DNA of 64,000 bases, from positions 270,119,111 through 270,183,110 of the forward strand of contig OX422219.1 in NCBI GenBank assembly GCA_949130495.1. The letters run 5' to 3'. Both the position numbers and the translations under genes were made by a program. Positions within the stretch are counted from its first letter, which is position 1, and each line of letters begins with the position of its first letter. The notes beneath the pieces were generated by a model. The model searched no databases, was not told where the DNA came from, and saw only the letters and a list, made by a program, of their open reading frames with translations. The DNA comes from Sambucus nigra. Lineage: Eukaryota > Streptophyta > Magnoliopsida > Dipsacales > Adoxaceae. Of this stretch, positions 12,100-24,679 are shown in pieces.

Positions 12100-13041
12100 G
12101 AGGAGTATGCTGCAGGCCCTAATGTCCTTGCCTATAACTACTATTACTTAACCCAAATATCTTAGCCGATTCCCCTACTGGGAATCCTTCTCACTCTTCC
12201 TCTACTGTTGTTGTGGTGCTCCCCTGCCATCACTACCTCGATCTTGCCTTGCTGGACAGATTCTTCGACCCTCTTTGTTTCCCTCAGGTGGAAGAGATGA
12301 TCTTGACAGTGGAGCAACACGGAATTTACGACCTCAGTGTTGGTCCGTAACACTAGGTTCCCAAATATATGCTATCTTCCATGTAATACAATCAGTGAAC
12401 TTAAGGACTCTCTTTTCCTCTGTATTCACCTCATCTGGCATAAAGTTCACCAGGCACGGGAATTCCTCCTCATATTCAGCCACAGTTTGCCCCCTGCAAA
12501 AGGTAAAGGAATCTACTCCTCATCTCCGTCTGAACTGTTGACATTAGGTATTTACAGTCAAATCGTACCCAAAACTTTTGAATGGTCATTGTGTCTCTCT
12601 CCTTAGAAATGGTGACTGACTCCCACCACTGTACATATGCTTCCACTAGCTTGAAGGTAGCCAATATATATTTTTGAGTATCACTGCATTCAACCATGCA
12701 TAGATATGCCTCTGGATATCTTTCTTCCATTGACTGGTGGCAATAACATTCACCCTCCCCTGGAACTCCGATGGATTGCCCTTCTGGAATGCCTTTCTAA
12801 CTCTTTCCCGCACCGATGGCACTGGGTGGACTTAACCGACATGTGCCACTATCTGTTGTGGCTGTGCCTGGGGAAATTACTATGCCATAGAAGTCATTGT
12901 GGTATTAACCGCCGGTGCAATAATGGTGGAAATCTCTGCATCTGTCACCGTTCCCTGATTGGCTTGCATCTCTGACTGAGCCTCCCCTCCTGCGGCCCTC
13001 CTAGCAACCCGATCTGGTTGTCCTCTCCTGTTGTTTGGCAT
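12100..13041 (-). pseudogene. Del-A gag remnant
   Basis: An ATG at 13041 (minus strand) begins MPNNRRGQPDRVARRA, a basic start typical of chromovirus Gag, 187 bp after the LTR. The Retrotrans_gag core is visible as LATFKLVEAYVQWWESVT (about 12610-12665) and AEYEEEFPCLVNFMPDEV further on. Stops and frameshifts break it. Gag would form the virus-like particle and bind RNA. Confidence 0.7.
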
Positions 13042-13209
13042 CTAAGACCAGATCGAAATGGTATGAGATTCACTCCAACTCTATACAATATCCAAAGGAC
13101 GTAGAAACTCAATTAAGAAAGCAATAATCCTAATCATAAGGCTTTATACTAAAGAAACACAATGTTGAAAATGTAGAAAGTCCGCGCAGATCCTAAGGAC
13201 ACTAGAACT

Positions 13210-13227
13210 TGATGCTCTGATACTATA
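13210..13227 (-). promoter_or_regulatory. Primer-binding site of Del-A (initiator Met tRNA type)
   Basis: On the minus strand, directly after the LTR end GGTGTCACA, comes TATAGTATCAGAGCATC, a mutated form of the TGGTATCAGAGC complement of tRNA-iMet. This fixes the right LTR as the 5' LTR and the element as minus-strand. Confidence 0.75.
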
Positions 13228-14356
13228 TGTGACACCTCACCTATTCTAATGCCAGTTGATCAAGCCTTTATTAAATTAAATGAGAATCATATCTGATTTC
13301 ATTCTTAGCATCACTGTCGAAAACTAATTTATTAGACTAAAAGCCTATTAAGTCCGGTGTCAATTTTAAATTTTATTAACATGCATACATGAAACCATTC
13401 AATAGTGTATATACATAACCATCCACAGTGACTAAACATAAAAAGTACCGATAGCATAAATAAAATCAACTGATTAAACTCTTAGTATTTGGAATACAAT
13501 AATCCAATTACTCAACTGACATAATGAAAATGACATCTAATAATAAAACTGTCCAACTACGGGCAATATGCCTAAATAAAATACTAGAAAAGAAACCTAT
13601 TTAGATAGAAATGAGTGAAGCTCCTAATCAAGTCCTTCATACATACACACCTACTGTAACATCATTTGATTAGAATGGAACGACTATCCTTGGTGAATTT
13701 GTGGCCGAGTACCTAAAAGGTTTTGAAAATATTTTTGATACAGGTCAGAGCCCAAAAAAATTGAAAACCAGTTGTAAGTATTTAAATGCAATAATAATAA
13801 AGCAACAAGAATTATACATGTTAACCTAGTTTAGCACTTACATGAGATTATCCTCACCCCTCATCTACAGCGCGCACCTAATCCTTATATTTTATTCACC
13901 TAGCTATGCTACCCGCATAACTAGTCTAACCATACTTTACGTACCTTGATTCGCTAAATATCTAGCCCATCCGTACCGCCCATACAATACCCCATACAAT
14001 GTATTCCGTGGTAAATTCATAATCTATGACTTAGGCTTCTCAATTAAATTTATCTTAATGCATAGGCAATGTAACCACACGCTAGTTATACTTTGATGTT
14101 CACATAATCATTGAAACGCATATACACATACACATATATACATAGCATCTCGAGCTCGACCTCTCGAATATGTCCCTAGTATGATATTAGGTACCAACTA
14201 TATCACATACCACTCCTAGACCGTCGAATCGGAGTCTCACCGCTGATCTTAAATCACAAACACACAATGGAGGCGATTATACACATACATTTGTGGGTCG
14301 TAACCATACCACATTACAACCTATCGGACTAGAAATCACTACATATCCTCTCAAAT

Positions 14357-14424
14357 GGATAATGGTCATGCAACACTACTATAACCCTGAGGATAATGGT
14401 CATGCAACACTACTATGACCCTAG
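14357..14424. repeat. 34-bp tandem duplication inside the Del-A 5' LTR
   Basis: Two head-to-tail copies, both starting GGATAATGGTCATGCAACAC, differ at two or three positions. The left LTR has one copy, so the duplication arose after insertion. Confidence 0.85.
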
Positions 14425-14525
14425 GAAACAATCCAACACCTGCTGGTTAATGCCAGGGTGGACCGCCTACAACGAGCAACGTCCAACGATAGGATATTAG
14501 AGTAGGTGTGTTCACATAAAGTCAA

Positions 14526-14674
<149 letters not shown>

Positions 14675-15201
14675 ACTTGATACATATATATACACAAAGT
14701 CATCTAACGTGCGTAATATCCCTTGTAGCACCAGCCTAGAAAATCCCAATGTCTAACCCGACTTATGATTTTATTAAGTCCCTAATTTCATACTTTTGTC
14801 CAACATGATATTCTAACCAAGAACTAGCCTAACCATCCCAAAATCCTAATTCAGTTTCCCGATCTCTACCCGTGAATATCTACTCTCTTATTCATCTATT
14901 TTCCTTACACGACATTCATCCTCGATTAGCCTACTACATTTCCCAACCCTCAAATTGAATTTCGAGAAATCTAAACTCATCCCCGGACCCAAGCTTCCAT
15001 GACCGATCCTCAAATGGTCCAAGAAAATAACACAAGGAAGAGGAGGCCATCAGTTAAACCAATCCGATTCGCTGGCTGGACCGAATCTGTTCGGCCAGTG
15101 AACCGATTCGCTCCCCCCCAGCGAACCGACTCGATTTATTGCGATGCCAGCACAAACTTTTGATGGGATTTTGCCTTCATCCTTCATCGAGTTTTCCTAA
15201 C

Positions 15202-15861
15202 TAGGGCTGTGTTTCGGCCGGATCGGATCGAAAAATGCTTTTTTCGGAAAAAAATCCAATTTTTTTGGAAATAAAAATATTATTCTGATTTTCGATCCGA
15301 TTTTTTTGAGAAATTAAAAAAATTTCCGAATTCGAAAAAATCGAAAAATCAGAAATTCCCAAAATATATTAAAAATCCATAAAATTCCAAAATTTCAAAA
15401 AAATAAATTATTGATTTTCGATTACTCAAAATTCTCATTTTAAAAAAACAAAGAAAAGGAACCCAACATGTAAATACTTGATGATTTGACCCATTTTTTC
15501 ATTTGTGTAGAAGTTAGGAAGATACTCTCCGTTTATAGAGCATATTTTGGAACCCTTTCCCTCTCCTAACCGATGTGGGATATGGGAAACTTTTAAAAAA
15601 TTGGAAAATTCAGAAATCGGAAAATAATTTCAAAAAAATCAGAAAAAATTAAGAAAAAATCGAAAAAATTGGACCGGCATAGTTTTGAAAAAATCGGATC
15701 GGAAAAATTGAAAAATTATAAATTCAGAATTATTTTCGATTTTCGATCCGATTTTTCTTGGAAAAATCAGAAATCGGCAAACTAAAATTTCATTCCAAAT
15801 TCGGAAAAAATCGGATCGAAAATTTGAAAAATTGAATGTTCGTAAAAAAAGCACAACCCTA
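15202..15861. mobile_element. hAT-type MITE with 8-bp target duplication
   Basis: Termini TAGGGCTGTG and CACAACCCTA are imperfect inverted repeats of the hAT type. Flanks TTCCTAAC and GTCCTAAC are an 8-bp duplication with one mismatch, and the paralogous left LTR shows the unoccupied site near 8440. The 660-bp interior has no coding potential. It is dominated by GATCGGAAAA-like and TTTTCGATCCGA motifs in both orientations, so it could fold extensively. Confidence 0.85.
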
Positions 15862-16881
15862 GTCCTAACCTTCATCCAAAAACCATACATGAACTCTAAT
15901 ACATTCACAAACATAAACCAATAAATACCTATGCAGAAACTCGAAACAACATCTAAATCATTCGACAACGAATTAAATAAAAAATCATGCCATACTAAAT
16001 ACCCTAGTTTCAAGATTCAATCTTTTCTTCTTAAATCATTAAATAACCTATTTTTCTTATTCAATTTATATCGAATTCAACATGTAATAATTATTAGATT
16101 CATCTCATCACATCTGCTTCGTTCAAAAGTCGGATTTACATAGTTTTTCCACTCGAAATTCATTGTTATTTTTACACAAAATTGCATGAACAATTGAAAC
16201 TATGAATGGATATTAAAGAAAGTAAATACTTGCCTTTAAAGTGATGGATTCTAAGATTTATCTTTTGAAACTCCTCTCTTGATAATGATCTTTAACCCGA
16301 AAATGATGGTTCTTCTCCCCAGGTCCTCTTTTCCGTTTATTTTCTCTATTTCTCTTCACTTTTCTCACTTTCTCTCAAGCCCAAACCTCTTTGGGGGGAT
16401 GGATAGAAGCCCCTATATCCGTATTGATTATATATTATCATAAAACACTTTAATCCAAAAATATGTTCAATCCCTTAAGTAAAATGACCTGTATACACTT
16501 CTACGGCTCCCACTCAGTCTAAAAAGCCCCCAGAACCCAATTATAACCCCCGGGTACCTATTCTGGACTATTTTGACCCATTTTGGACCATCGACGCACT
16601 CAAAATTACCAACCAAGTCACCTAACGTAAAATTCCACCTCATGTTTGACATGATTCTTATCGCATGTCCCGAATAAAATACCAATAAACCCGCCGCCTT
16701 AACTCACTTACGACGTAACATAATTTAATACATTATCATTTACTTATCAAACAAGTAAATACAAATATACATAAATATTAATACTTTTTATTCACCAATT
16801 AATATTTATTTAAGTCAATTTATTTTCTTATTAAACTGGCACACGTGTAATTTAATATACTTAAAACTAGAGGGTGTTACA

Positions 16882-17262
16882 GTTAGTCATAAGTGCCTAG
16901 GGTTTCCCAATAAGCCTTTCATTGGTTGTGAGAAATTTGTTTATATTTTGTTAAGCGTCAGAACACTTTGAGCCTAGTTGTTCACGAGTCGACTAGTCGA
17001 TTAGTACATGTACAAATATTTTTTTAATTAGTCACGGTCTTTGGTCGATGAGTTAATTAATCTTAAAGAAGACATTTGAAAGAAAATAATCAGCGTGCGA
17101 TATAAAATTCCAAAAACAATTAATTTAATTAATCAACTTTATTTATTAAATATTCAATGCCTTCCACTTTGAACAATGTAAAGAGATAAATTATGTCATA
17201 ACAAAATGTGCAAGAAATCTTAGACGAATGTATGAAAAATAATTCAAAACTAAAATAAAATT
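16882..17262 (-). other. Tat-3 non-coding segment downstream of pol
   Basis: Lies between the integrase end and the right end of Del-A. With 4895-5125 it forms the spacer between pol and the antisense genes. AT-rich, no gene seen. A GACTAGTCGA motif overlapping its own partial inverse at about 16988-17000 is the only structure noticed. Confidence 0.55.
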
Positions 17263-18815
17263 TAGACTCAAAAAGTAGAACTTCTTGAGGTTAATTGCGT
17301 CCCACGCTCGGGGAACTTCCATGCCCTCAATGGTTTCTAAGTGGAAGGCTCCCAACAAGTCATCCCTAGTAACTATCCCAGTTGGCCCCGAGTTTTTTTG
17401 TTTAAGAGCTTCTTCGCATTGCCAATAATATTCCTTAGTACGTAGTCCTAGGCCTTGAATCTCCTCCCCTTTACCCCCTCTTGTATTGATTGGCCAACTA
17501 CTGTTGGTAAGAGTTAAGGTTTATAAGGTCTAACTCTCCCTTTTTCCAGATAGGTCAAGCTTTGCTCTAATTGCTTCACTGTTGAGATCTTAGTTAACTA
17601 AGTAGGACTTCATGGTTGGAGGATCTGTTTCCAATGGAATTACAACCTCCATTCCGTATGCCAAGCCAAATTGTGTTTCCCCAGTTGATCTCCTAGACAT
17701 AGTTCAAGACACCCAGAAAACCTGGGGGAGCTGGTCAACCCATGCACCTTTCACTTTTTCCAACCTCTTCTTGACTCCATTGAGGACTATTTTGTTGGAT
17801 GCTTCTCCTTTCCCATTGCTTAGAGAATAGGCCACTGAGTTATAGTAGCGCCTAATCTTATTCTCATTGTAGAAAATTTGAAAGAGTCTGCTCTCAAATT
17901 AAGTCTCCTTATCCATTATGATGATCTGAGAAATACCAAAATAACTTATGATATTCCTTCGGATGAACCTGGTCATATCAACGTCTCAAATATTTCCAAT
18001 GGTACTCCACATGGAGAAATAGTCTGTATGAACCAGGAGGTACTTCCTACTAACCGATGCAAGGGTTAGTGGACTAATAATGTCCAAACCCTATTGCATG
18101 AAATGCCAAGGGGTCATGATGAACTTGAGGTCGTTAGAAGGTTGATGCACTAAAGGTGAAAAGGTTGGAAGCTTTTACATTTTCAAATAGTTGCATATAT
18201 GGCCACCATTATACTTCTTTAATGTTTATGAATGCCACCGATTTTTCCCCAACGTGGCTTCCATATATATCCCTTCGTGGAGGTCGTAGAGGGTTTGGTC
18301 AATATCGTCCAGGTGAACACATTGTGAGTGTGGACCAAAGAGAGAGCGACGATAAATATTGTCATCAATTGCAAAATGGAACTGAGAAGATTTTACTGAC
18401 ATCTTATGTGCCTCTTTCTTGTCATCTGACATAATATCCTCTTTCAGGTAACAAATTATCAGATCCATCTAACTTAGGGTGCTGTTGATGGCTATGACTT
18501 ACTCGTCTAACTTCCCCCTGTTAATGTTGGGCTGATTGAGGTATTGTACTTGGATTGTTTGCTTCAAATCTCCCTTTACAACCAATTTTAGTGTGTCTAT
18601 GGCATCTGCATGTCTGTTGTTCCCTCTTGGGAACTGCTATATTAGTACGTACTCATACTTCCTTACCAATTATTAGGATTCTCCTAGGTATGTGGCTATG
18701 TGCTCATCCTGGCATTGTAGTCTTCTGCTATATAATTTGATACATACCTTAAGTAAAAAAATACGTCAAGGTGACAAGCACCCAAGGAGAGTGCCTTCTT
18801 CAACGCGATAATCAA
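17263..18815 (-). pseudogene. Tat-3 pol remnant: RNase H end and integrase
   Basis: Minus strand, in order: RNase H with LGACHLDVFF and the closing FPRGNNRHADA; an integrase zinc-binding stretch (DLIICYLKEDIMSDD, then YRRSLFG); integrase core with TDYFSMW, IIMDKETQFE and SNGKGEASNK, in which the three acidic positions of the D,D,E triad are kept; and a C-terminus ending PRAWDAINLKKFYF. Stops and frameshifts are scattered through it. The FPRGNNRHADA-type RNase H followed directly by integrase is the arrangement of Tat elements with the extra RNase H. Confidence 0.8.
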
Positions 18816-18840
18816 ATTATAATTTGATACATACCTTAAG
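18731..18840. repeat. 23-bp direct repeat, 87-bp period, at the Tat-3 truncation point
   Basis: TATAATTTGATACATACCTT plus AAG occurs perfectly at 18731-18753 and 18818-18840. The first copy lies inside RNase H coding sequence; the second abuts the LTR-like sequence that starts at 18841. This looks like filler copied from nearby during end-joining. Confidence 0.8.
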
Positions 18841-19215
18841 GGCATGCGATATGTCGTACGTGGTTCGACAACGTGCCTATGTCCATGGGGTGATAGGGTT
18901 TGTTCGTTTTAGCTCAGAAACTTAGGTTGACAGAGAAATAGTTATGCTTGTCATTACATTATCGCATGCCCCTATCATATGGGGTGGATTTACATTTATA
19001 AGGAAACTTAGGAGAGTATCAAGCCCTATGAATAGGTATCCCTAAGATTTCAGATTTATCCTTTATCATGATCAACCGTTACAAGTGCTTGAGTTGAAGG
19101 ATTCTTCTTTGACTTGGAGTCTTCATCATTTATAGGCGTACGTGACTTGAGTACATGTGGCCAAATACATGTCAGTGTGAATCTTGACCCCATACGGTTA
19201 ACTCCAGGATGAAAA
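18841..19215 (-). mobile_element. Tat-like LTR fragment
   Basis: On the minus strand the end of this block (GGACATAGGCACGTTGTCGA, then ACCACGT) matches the Tat-1 LTR segment GGACGTAGGCAAGTTATCGA at 20755-20774. A TATAAATG box sits upstream at about 18990. The right boundary is uncertain. A 12-bp perfect inverted repeat (GGGCATGCGATA at 18841, TATCGCATGCCC at 18960) lies inside. It may be the Tat-3 5' LTR joined to RNase H by an internal deletion, or another element. Confidence 0.5.
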
Positions 19216-20425
19216 TGAAATAAAGGGAAAGATATAGAATTGGTAAATTATGGGAAATATAGACGGTTAATAAGTGTATACGAACGTGTTATTTTAGGTG
19301 TAGATGGTCTATATTTGATATATGATAAACCCATGGTATCACAGATTAAAGAATATAATGGGCTAATATGGAAATGTATTGGTAATGAAAAAGGATAAAG
19401 AGAACAAAGAAACAAAGAATATAATTGGGCATTCGAATAACCTATAACGGTTTTTATACACCGGAAATGTGTGTAAAAAATGCTATTTTAAGAAAATACA
19501 ATGGACATGGCGGTTTAAAAGTGAAATCAATGGATTTAAACTGGAACGAGATTAATGTAAAGGAATATGTGTTCTCATATATTAATCATATGGATTAATG
19601 GGGGTAAAGGAACATTTTTAGTATAAAGCGGTAAAGCCCAAAATGTATAGGTTACTGGCTTTTAACCTAAATTAAAGGAAATGTCTTAAAGTAAAATATA
19701 GTTAATGCATATCTTATTCAATTATCGCATGTACTTTTGAGTTAGTGCATGATTTTTCATCCATTCTTTCTGCCATTCATTTATATGATATGTTATTATT
19801 GGTAACTGGCTCACCTCGTTCCCTTTGTTAGAACAACTTAAGCGATATTCCATCTTTTGAGAGCGTTTTGTTGGTAAGTGATTCTTTATTTTTATGTTAG
19901 TAGCTCTAATTACACGAACCCTCTTATTTCGTTTAATGGGTTCCACACACATTATTATGTTTATACGCTTGAAATATGGAATTGCACACTTAATCAGTTA
20001 ATATAATTAATTAAAAAGGACTAGAAACATTATCTAGGTGGTTTCACATCACTCCACACTTAATACGATCAGACCGGATCAGGTTGACCCATCCGTGACC
20101 CTTAAATTCGATTCGAGATGACACAATACTCAAGATGTACTAAACATAAGGTGAAGCATACTGAGTTCTCACAAGATATACAATATATTATTAGATACCA
20201 TTTTGTATGATTGATCCTAAAACTCAAAAGATAGAAATAATTTTGGATACCAAGTGATGACTCATGATAAAAACTAAGAAATTTGTCTAAAAACCATCCA
20301 AAGATAAAACATGGGGAATATGATTAATAAAAACCATCAAGAATATGTGAGACATTATGATGTAACACATTTTGATCTAGCATCCTATCAATATATAATC
20401 AAAACAAATAGTGATAAAAACAACA
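19216..20425. other. Unassigned AT-rich DNA, left flank of Tat-1
   Basis: No coding motif, LTR end or tandem repeat recognised. Its right end joins 39703 once Tat-1 is removed, so its last few hundred bases probably belong to the same old SIRE-like remnant. Confidence 0.5.
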
Positions 20426-20430
20426 TCTGG
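20426..20430. repeat. Target-site duplication of Tat-1 (left copy)
   Basis: TCTGG here is repeated at 39698-39702 immediately after the 3' LTR. A 5-bp duplication is standard for Ty3/gypsy integrases and proves that both LTRs belong to one insertion. Confidence 0.85.
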
Positions 20431-20871
20431 AGTTGGACCCATTTATTATGGTTAATGAGAGTAGCCAAACATGTCCAAGCTACTTAAAGGGCTGCCCGAA
20501 CCAAATCAAGTATTAGACCAACAAACGTGTATTTAATATACAATAAAACACTTAAGGATATACTCAAATCAACCTCCAAGAATGTCGGTAGAGATATTGA
20601 GGTGCTTCATGATATGTCCAACGTAACTATTGAGTTCCTTGTGCAACTCAACCTCTATGGAATAAGATCTATAAATTGTACACACTGACCCGGGAAAAGG
20701 AATTAAAACTGGAGATTTTGAGAGACACTTATAAGAACAAGTAACCTCTTCGTGGACGTAGGCAAGTTATCGAACCATGTATATCATTGTTGTGCGTGTT
20801 ATTTCTTTTACTTTACTCTATTTATGATTATTTTTGTGGATTCCTTTATTGTGATATTTTCTGCCCTCACA
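20431..20871 (+). repeat. Tat-1 5' LTR
   Basis: Pairs with 39255-39697. The start reads AGTTGGACCC where the 3' copy has TGTGGGGACC, so the terminal T has mutated. It ends in CCTCACA. A TATA-like box (TATAAAT) lies at 20670-20676. Confidence 0.9.
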
Positions 20872-20873
20872 AT

Positions 20874-20891
20874 TGGCTCCGTGTGTGGGAA
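20874..20891 (+). promoter_or_regulatory. Primer-binding site of Tat-1
   Basis: TGGCTCCGTGTGTGGGAA follows the LTR by two or three bases and is a mutated form of the TGGCGTCGTCTGTGGGAA site of Tat-2. The tRNA species is not certain from sequence alone. Confidence 0.7.
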
Positions 20892-20936
20892 ATGATCTTT
20901 ATTTCTACGAAAACACTCATCAACAGAAAGCCCGTG

Positions 20937-22450
20937 ATGTCTCACAACAGTAACAACATCCCCCAAGCTGATGATGTACAAGAAGACCCAATTCCTCCTA
21001 GGGAAAGGTCTGAGATTCACCAGCACACAAACCCCAGATTTTGCAAGGACATGCAACCCTCTGAAGAAAGCCAAGGGCCACCTAGTTCTACCCAGATTTT
21101 TAGGCTAGTTAATGCTTATGAATCTAGGCTTCGCAAATAAGAGGAGGCTGTACGCCTCCAAGCTGATGAGAATGCTTGCCTACAGAGGTGACTTGAAAGA
21201 ATGGAGAGAGACCTCCAAAGGGGCACTGCAAAACATCGTACTAGGACTCCTATTCCTCACACGAACAACACTCACTGTCGAGTTAGGAGCTCCAGGCATG
21301 ACCAGGACAGCAAGAAAGAGGCCACAAAAGTAATTATTGACAGAATGAGGGCATAAGGATTCTGATCTATAGGGAGATAGACCAACACCCTACCCACCGA
21401 GGAGCCAGATCTACCAGAGAGCTAGCTAGGAGAGCTTTCAACACTCAAATGAAGTCCCCATTTTCAAGGGAAATCGAGCAGGAGGAGCCCCGAAGATATT
21501 AACTGTCCCTAGGTTCAAGGTCTACGATGGGGAAACAGACCCCATAGACTCTATTAGGAAATATTGGCAGGCAATGACCTTATGGAGCCATAATGACACA
21601 CTCATGTACAGGATTTTCCCTTCTAGCCTACATGATGTAGCACAAAAGTAGTGTGAGAGGTTACCTCATAGGTCAATTAGAAATTTTGCAGCTCTGGCGG
21701 AGGCCTTCACGACGCGATTCATAACTAACATCTCCCATCCTAAGCGGAGGGATTCACTGCTCACGATAAAGAAGAAGCCGCATGAGAAATTTCGAGACTA
21801 TGGCAAAAGGTATTAGGAAGTTTATAATAAGAACGAGGATTAATTCGAGAAGGTTGACTTAGCATCCTTCAAAATGATTTGCCGACCACCTCTTTTCTAC
21901 ACAAATGTCTTACTAAGAAGGAGGCCAACACCATCGACGATCTTATGGCCCGTATCGAGAAGTACGCTAAGGTGGAGGATTGGTTCATCCTAATAGAGGG
22001 GACAATGATCGAGCAAAGACGAACTAGGGAGCAAATAAGAATGATACCTAGAAGAAATAAAATAAGAACGGAGGCAAGAATAAATCAAAGAATGGGAACA
22101 AGGCTGACCCCTCCAAAGCGTTCTACGCTGTTAAAATAGTCTTCAAGGAACCCATTTACAGGATCCTCACTAAAATGAAAGATGATCCATTCATCAAATG
22201 ACCCAAGAAGATGGGTGGTGACCCAACTAAATGGAATAAGGCACTGAGATGCGCGTTCCATAAAGAGGGCTATAACCAAATCAAGAATTGCAAAGCGTTG
22301 AAGTCATATTTGGAGGAGCTAGTTCAATAAGGGCACTACAGTGAGTATGTCAAGAAGAAAGAAGATAAGGTCGTAGCCAATGGTGACCATAAGCTAGATA
22401 ATGTCATCGACGATGATACATGTCATGGGTTTTGCAGTAATCCATAGGGC
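20937..22450 (+). pseudogene. Tat-1 gag remnant
   Basis: The ATG at 20937 starts MSHNSNNIPQADDVQ, 66 bp after the LTR. Interrupted frames then give the Retrotrans_gag core (VPRFKVYDGETDPIDSIRKY, then RIFPSSL, and ISHPKRRDSLLTIKKK) and a C-terminal zinc-knuckle-like segment CAFHKEGYNQIKNC, in which the expected Gly-His is Gly-Tyr. At least six stops break it. Confidence 0.8.
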
Positions 22451-22559
22451 GTCAGACCTTAAGCAGATCCATGGAAACGCCATTTAAATTGAACTCAAGA
22501 AGGTGACTGTCGTGATGGAAGCTTTTCAAATTGACCCTGCCAAAAAGCGTTGATGACCA

Positions 22560-22870
22560 AAAGACGTCGACTACACCAAGCACATCATGTTCACCGAAGA
22601 AGATTTAGTTGGGGTAAGAACCCCACATCATGATGCACCGGTGATCACACTCAGGATAACCAATTGGGACTTAAACAAGCTACTTATTTACAAGGGGATC
22701 TCGTCCTAAGTGATGTACTTGGAACTGTTTCACAAACTGAAGGTGAATATCTTTGACCTCAAAAAGACCATTGTTCCGCTGATTAGCTTTGCAGGGACGA
22801 TCACGATGCCGTTACGAAAGACAATCTTACTGATAAGGGCACGAAACATCTCAAAGCTAATTGAGTTTTA
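22560..22870 (+). pseudogene. Tat-1 aspartic protease remnant
   Basis: FTEEDLVGVRTPHHDAPVIT is the typical lead-in to the Tat protease. The catalytic segment that reads LVDNGSSAD in Tat-2 is here LLIYKGISS, so the catalytic Asp is replaced by Tyr. The frame is then broken by a stop. Inactive. Confidence 0.75.
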
Positions 22871-23269
22871 GTGGTGGACATTGAGTCACCATACCATGAT
22901 ATTTTGTGCAGAGGTTGGCTCCTCGCCATGAAGTCCGTACCATCAACCTACCATCAAAAGCTAAAATGCATCATCGATCGGGGCGTGGTCAAAATATGTG
23001 GTGGCCAGGCTACAGCCAGGAAGTTCTTTATTGTAGCCATTCGCCCGAAGAAAGAAAGAAGAAGGAGACATAGAACACTTAGGAGAGAGCCCAGGAGGGG
23101 GCTGTGACCTCTAAATAGAAATTACGGTACAGTCGAATAGGGGTTGAAGAGACCAGGATCCACCTCGCTGATAGGGTTGTCAAAAACTTGGAAGATAACT
23201 TGACCGTATGAAAGTTTTTGATCGAAGCCGCTCTCGCTACTTAAGAAAGAAAAGAGTTAGTTTCATTTC

Positions 23270-24037
23270 TCAGAAGCAATCTGAAGATTTTTTCTTGGGA
23301 TCCATATGAGTTACTAGGGATCGATCGCACTGTAGCTTACCATCTCCTGAACATCGATCCAACCTTCAAACCGATCACCCAAAAGGCTCATCGAACATCC
23401 GTCGAGAAGGCTAAGGCAATGGAGAAAAAAGGAAGTTACTGGATACATGATCCATCAGAGAGTTTCAGTTCCCTAAATGGTTATCTAACCCAGTGGTGGT
23501 ACCCAAGAGCAATGGTAGCTGAAGGTTTTGTATCGATTTCACCTACCTCAACAAGGCATGTCCCAAAGACAACTTCCCTCTCCCCAAGATAAATCATTTG
23601 GTCGATGTTACATCGACGCATGAAAGGATGAACTTCTTAGACGCCTACTCTGGCTATCACTAGATCCCCTTATATGGACCCGACCAGGATAAGACCTCTT
23701 TTATAACCTCCATCGGGTTGTATTATTATAAGGTTATGCCTTTTGGCCTCAAGAACATAGTAGAAACTTATCGAAGGTTGGTCACCAGGATGTTTAGCAG
23801 ACAGATGGGTGAAACGATGGAGGTATACATCAATGATATGCTAGTTAAGAATAAGAACACGACCGACCACTTTTCAGACTTAGTGATAACCTTTGATATC
23901 CTCAGTATGTATCGAATGAAGCTTAATACAAGTAAGTGTTCATTCGGTGTCCAGTCAGGAAAATTCTTAGGCTACCTTGTTAATAAGAGGGGAATTGAGG
24001 CCAATCCAAATCAGATCGATGCTATCGCTAGAGCCTA
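23270..24037 (+). pseudogene. Tat-1 reverse transcriptase remnant
   Basis: Shows the RVT_1 landmarks NFLDAYSGYH, MPFGLKN, and the fingers/palm motifs around MKLNTSKCSFGVQSGKFLGY. The catalytic box at 23826-23837 reads YIND instead of YVDD, so the first catalytic Asp is Asn, consistent with a G-to-A change. Several frameshifts occur upstream. Confidence 0.85.
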
Positions 24038-24625
24038 GCCTCCTTAAATGTTGAGGGATGTTTAAAAGCTTACATGAATGCTCGCGATGCTTAATTACTT
24101 CATTACCAAGTCCTTAGAACGCTACCGACCATTCTCTCATCTTCTAAAAAAAGATAATGGCCTCATATGGAACGATGACTACTCGCGAGCTCTGGAAGAG
24201 ATCAAATCATACCTCAACAAGCCCCTTCTTATGGTAATCCTAGATGATTGGGATCCATTGTACCTTTACCTGGCAGTATTAGACCACGCTGTAAGCTCCG
24301 CCATAGTTTATGAAAAAGGAGGAGGACAACACCCGATTTACTATACCAACAAAACACTCCTGGACGCTGAACAACAGTACCTACCCCTGGAGAAGCTTAC
24401 CTATGCTCTGGTGATTGCTGAAGAAAGTTAAAGCATTACTTCAAAGGCCACTCCATAATCTTAATCACTTCTTACCCACTCAAGGCCGTTTTATGGAAAT
24501 CCGACCTCTTTAGAAAGCTATCAAAGTGGTCGATAGAACTCAGGAGATTTAATATCCACTTCCAGTATAGAACGAAGATCAAGGGAGAGGTATTAGCATA
24601 TTTCATTACTGAATTCATAGGAGAT
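24038..24625 (+). pseudogene. Tat-1 RT connection and first RNase H
   Basis: Begins with the segment resembling LTGRLAALNRFI (here LAMLNYFITKSLERYRPF), continues with LYLYLAVLDHAVSSAIVYE and YYTNKTLLDAEQQY of the Ty3/gypsy RNase H and ends near VLAYFITEF at 24594-24620. One frameshift at about 24430. Confidence 0.75.
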
Positions 24626-24679
24626 CAGTCAATAGACAAACCCAATAATAAACAGTCAACAACATAAGAAGCACAATCC

